Shown here one piece after another: positions 62,783 to 64,000 of a stretch of DNA of 64,000 nt. The position numbers were made by a program, and so were the translations under genes. Origin of the DNA: an uncultured Lachnospiraceae bacterium. GTDB taxonomy: Bacteria > Bacillota > Clostridia > Lachnospirales > Lachnospiraceae. The notes below the pieces were generated by a model. The model saw only the letters and a list, made by a program, of their open reading frames with translations, was not told where the DNA came from and ran no database searches. Where the stretch lies: the NCBI GenBank assembly GCA_910578885.1, contig CAJTSH010000014.1:14354-78353 (forward strand), given 5' to 3'. Within the stretch, counting starts at the first letter, position 1. Every line of letters begins with the position of its first letter.

Positions 62783-63126
62783 TTAGTGCAATTTATAGTC
62801 ACTTGGTGCAATCCGGGTTGGAAAATGGGCTCCATCTGCCGATAGATTTGATAAAGGTAATGGGGTTTGGATGATGCCAACGTGCAGGGGGAGATCATTT
62901 CGGTGGAACCGCATAAAGGGAATGCGGATTGAAAAAAGTAATGCCCGGTGAATAAATATTGCAGTAATTTCAGCGAAGGGAGGTGATGGTCATGGCATTT
63001 GACAGGGGAAGTTAGGCGTTATATCTGCATGGAGGTAATGAACCGCTCGGACTTATTACGAGGGAGCGGATGCGGCTCTGAGCGACTGAGGGGCCGCAAT
63101 AATAAAATAATGGAGGATATTTGGAG
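62783..63126 (+). other. intergenic stretch with decayed coding remnants
   Basis: 344 bases. On the plus strand, GLENGLHLPIDLIKVMGFG (near 62816-62872) ends at a stop, and in another frame DDANVQGEIISVEPHKGNAD and a stop follow (about 62871-62934). Together they look like the tail of a gene broken by a frameshift, but I cannot name it. A GGGAGGTG box before a 7-codon frame lies near 62979-63015. No promoter or terminator stands out. Confidence 0.35.
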
Positions 63127-64000
63127 ATGAGTGTAAATGGAATAGGGGCGGGTTATCCCGCATGGCGTGATATAGGAAAGGCACAGAGGAATGGTTCGGG
63201 AACGGGCTTTGCAGACAGGATGGCAGATGCAGATACAAGTGAGGTGGTTGGTAAAAATTTCATTTATTCAAAAGCAGGAGAAAGGTTTTCTGCATATGAT
63301 TTATATTCTATAATGGGCAATATGGGTTCAAGATTTCATACAAATAATCTTAAGGCAGAAACAAATCAGCCAGTTGAAAAAGTAGGGAGTGAGCGGTATT
63401 TAATTGAACCTTCAGATGAGATATCTGGATATTGGCGTATATATGATAAGAAACTTAATAAATCATTTGAGTTTGACCCCAATAATACATCGGTACAAAC
63501 AGATAGCAATTCGGGTAAAAATTACATTGTGGCGACTGACCCAAGGGGAGGGTTGATGAATGTCATGCCTGCTGGCAGTGAGCTTATGGAGACATTGGCA
63601 CAGTTTTTAAATGTCGAGAATGCAGACAGTATTCCTACATCATCCTTAAATGAAAAATACACGATAGAGGTGAATGCGTTTACAGGAATAGAGTGCCTGA
63701 AAATCAAAGGGAACGAAGGCGGCGGTTCATGGCTCATGGTCAGCGATGAGCAGCAGACGGGGAAACTGCGGGAACTGGCGGATATGTATAAGGAAAAGTA
63801 CCCTAACCTTATAAAATCAGAAAACGTGGCAATGGGATTTGCACAGGCCGAAGTAGCAGGTCAGGCTGTCAGGACAGAAGATGGAATCATGATGATTACC
63901 TGTAATGGGATGAACTATATGGATGATGCCAATCCATCTAAGAGCTGGGCTGTCATGTATCCGATAGGGGCGACGCATATGTATATGGAAATTATGAATG
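63127..64000 (+). CDS. unidentified protein, truncated by the window edge
   Basis: Open from ATG 63127 (GGAGG about 10 bases upstream) to the last base, 291 codons without a stop. It starts MSVNGIGAGYPAWRDIGKAQ, has no signal peptide or membrane helix in the visible part, and contains YWRIYDKKLNKSFEFDPNN, AGSELMETLAQFLNV and KGNEGGGSWLMVSDEQQTG. The GIGAGYP opening and the mixed soluble composition recall uncharacterised proteins of Lachnospiraceae (possibly the DUF6033 group), but I am not sure. The C terminus is missing. Confidence 0.65.
   Translation, partial: MSVNGIGAGYPAWRDIGKAQRNGSGTGFADRMADADTSEVVGKNFIYSKAGERFSAYDLYSIMGNMGSRFHTNNLKAETNQPVEKVGSERYLIEPSDEISGYWRIYDKKLNKSFEFDPNNTSVQTDSNSGKNYIVATDPRGGLMNVMPAGSELMETLAQFLNVENADSIPTSSLNEKYTIEVNAFTGIECLKIKGNEGGGSWLMVSDEQQTGKLRELADMYKEKYPNLIKSENVAMGFAQAEVAGQAVRTEDGIMMITCNGMNYMDDANPSKSWAVMYPIGATHMYMEIMN

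Noticed and set aside
62534..64000. prophage start at the right edge
   Set aside because: One XRE-type regulator is not enough; no integrase, attachment site or phage structural gene is visible.

Overview
The window looks like chromosomal DNA of a low- to mid-GC Firmicute of the class Clostridia, most probably a gut Lachnospiraceae. The signs are T-box leaders on aminoacyl-tRNA synthetase genes, SpoIID and TepA sporulation-type proteins, Rex, formate-tetrahydrofolate ligase plus FolD, ATP-type PEP carboxykinase, AGGAGG ribosome binding sites and many short U-tract terminators. I see no rRNA, tRNA, CRISPR array or intact insertion sequence. The assignment is inference from gene content.

Layout. 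1-3.1 kb: pyrimidine deoxynucleoside salvage (deoC, cdd) and pckA. 3.4-3.6 kb: a 6S RNA gene that I recognise from its closing stem, followed by a cluster of short TACNAAAGA repeats. 3.9-7.0 kb: a large SpoIID/LytB-domain protein coupled to a YihY membrane protein. 7.0-11.3 kb: T-box-controlled pheS and pheT, separated by a hairpin-rich spacer. 11.4-14.5 kb: two secreted fibronectin-III paralogues around a 144-bp inverted-repeat element. 14.5-18.5 kb: queA, a PilZ protein, and tyrA-aroA on the minus strand. 18.8-22.2 kb: an EF-G-like GTPase and a secreted protein with one InlB-type repeat. 22.3-25.8 kb: a two-component system with an ABC exporter, of the peptide-antibiotic-response type. 25.8-28.6 kb: T-box-controlled leuS.

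28.9-35.3 kb is the most unusual region: two near-duplicate zinc-ribbon/TPR/TIR membrane proteins flank an SPFH protein with zinc ribbons and a four-helix membrane protein. This looks like a membrane-linked TIR signalling or defence cassette and is my best candidate for an undescribed system. 35.4-39.3 kb is accessory: a CAP-domain secreted protein, several small hypothetical genes, a MATE exporter broken by an in-frame stop and preceded by an attenuator-like leader, and a Cys/Gly-rich small protein.

39.5-62.4 kb is mostly housekeeping: icd, an ABC-F ATPase, rex, nnrE/nnrD, alr, mazF, a CBS/CorC protein, yebC, metY, glgA, tepA, uppP, ftsK/spoIIIE, fhs, folD, a zinc-ribbon/TPR/chitobiase-like protein, xpt and rlmH. 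The right end (62.5-64 kb) holds an XRE-type regulator, decayed sequence and an unidentified gene cut by the window edge.

A recurring structure is the motif TATCATA(T)AGGA, found directly after the U-tracts of six terminators or attenuators; three copies form perfect inverted repeats.
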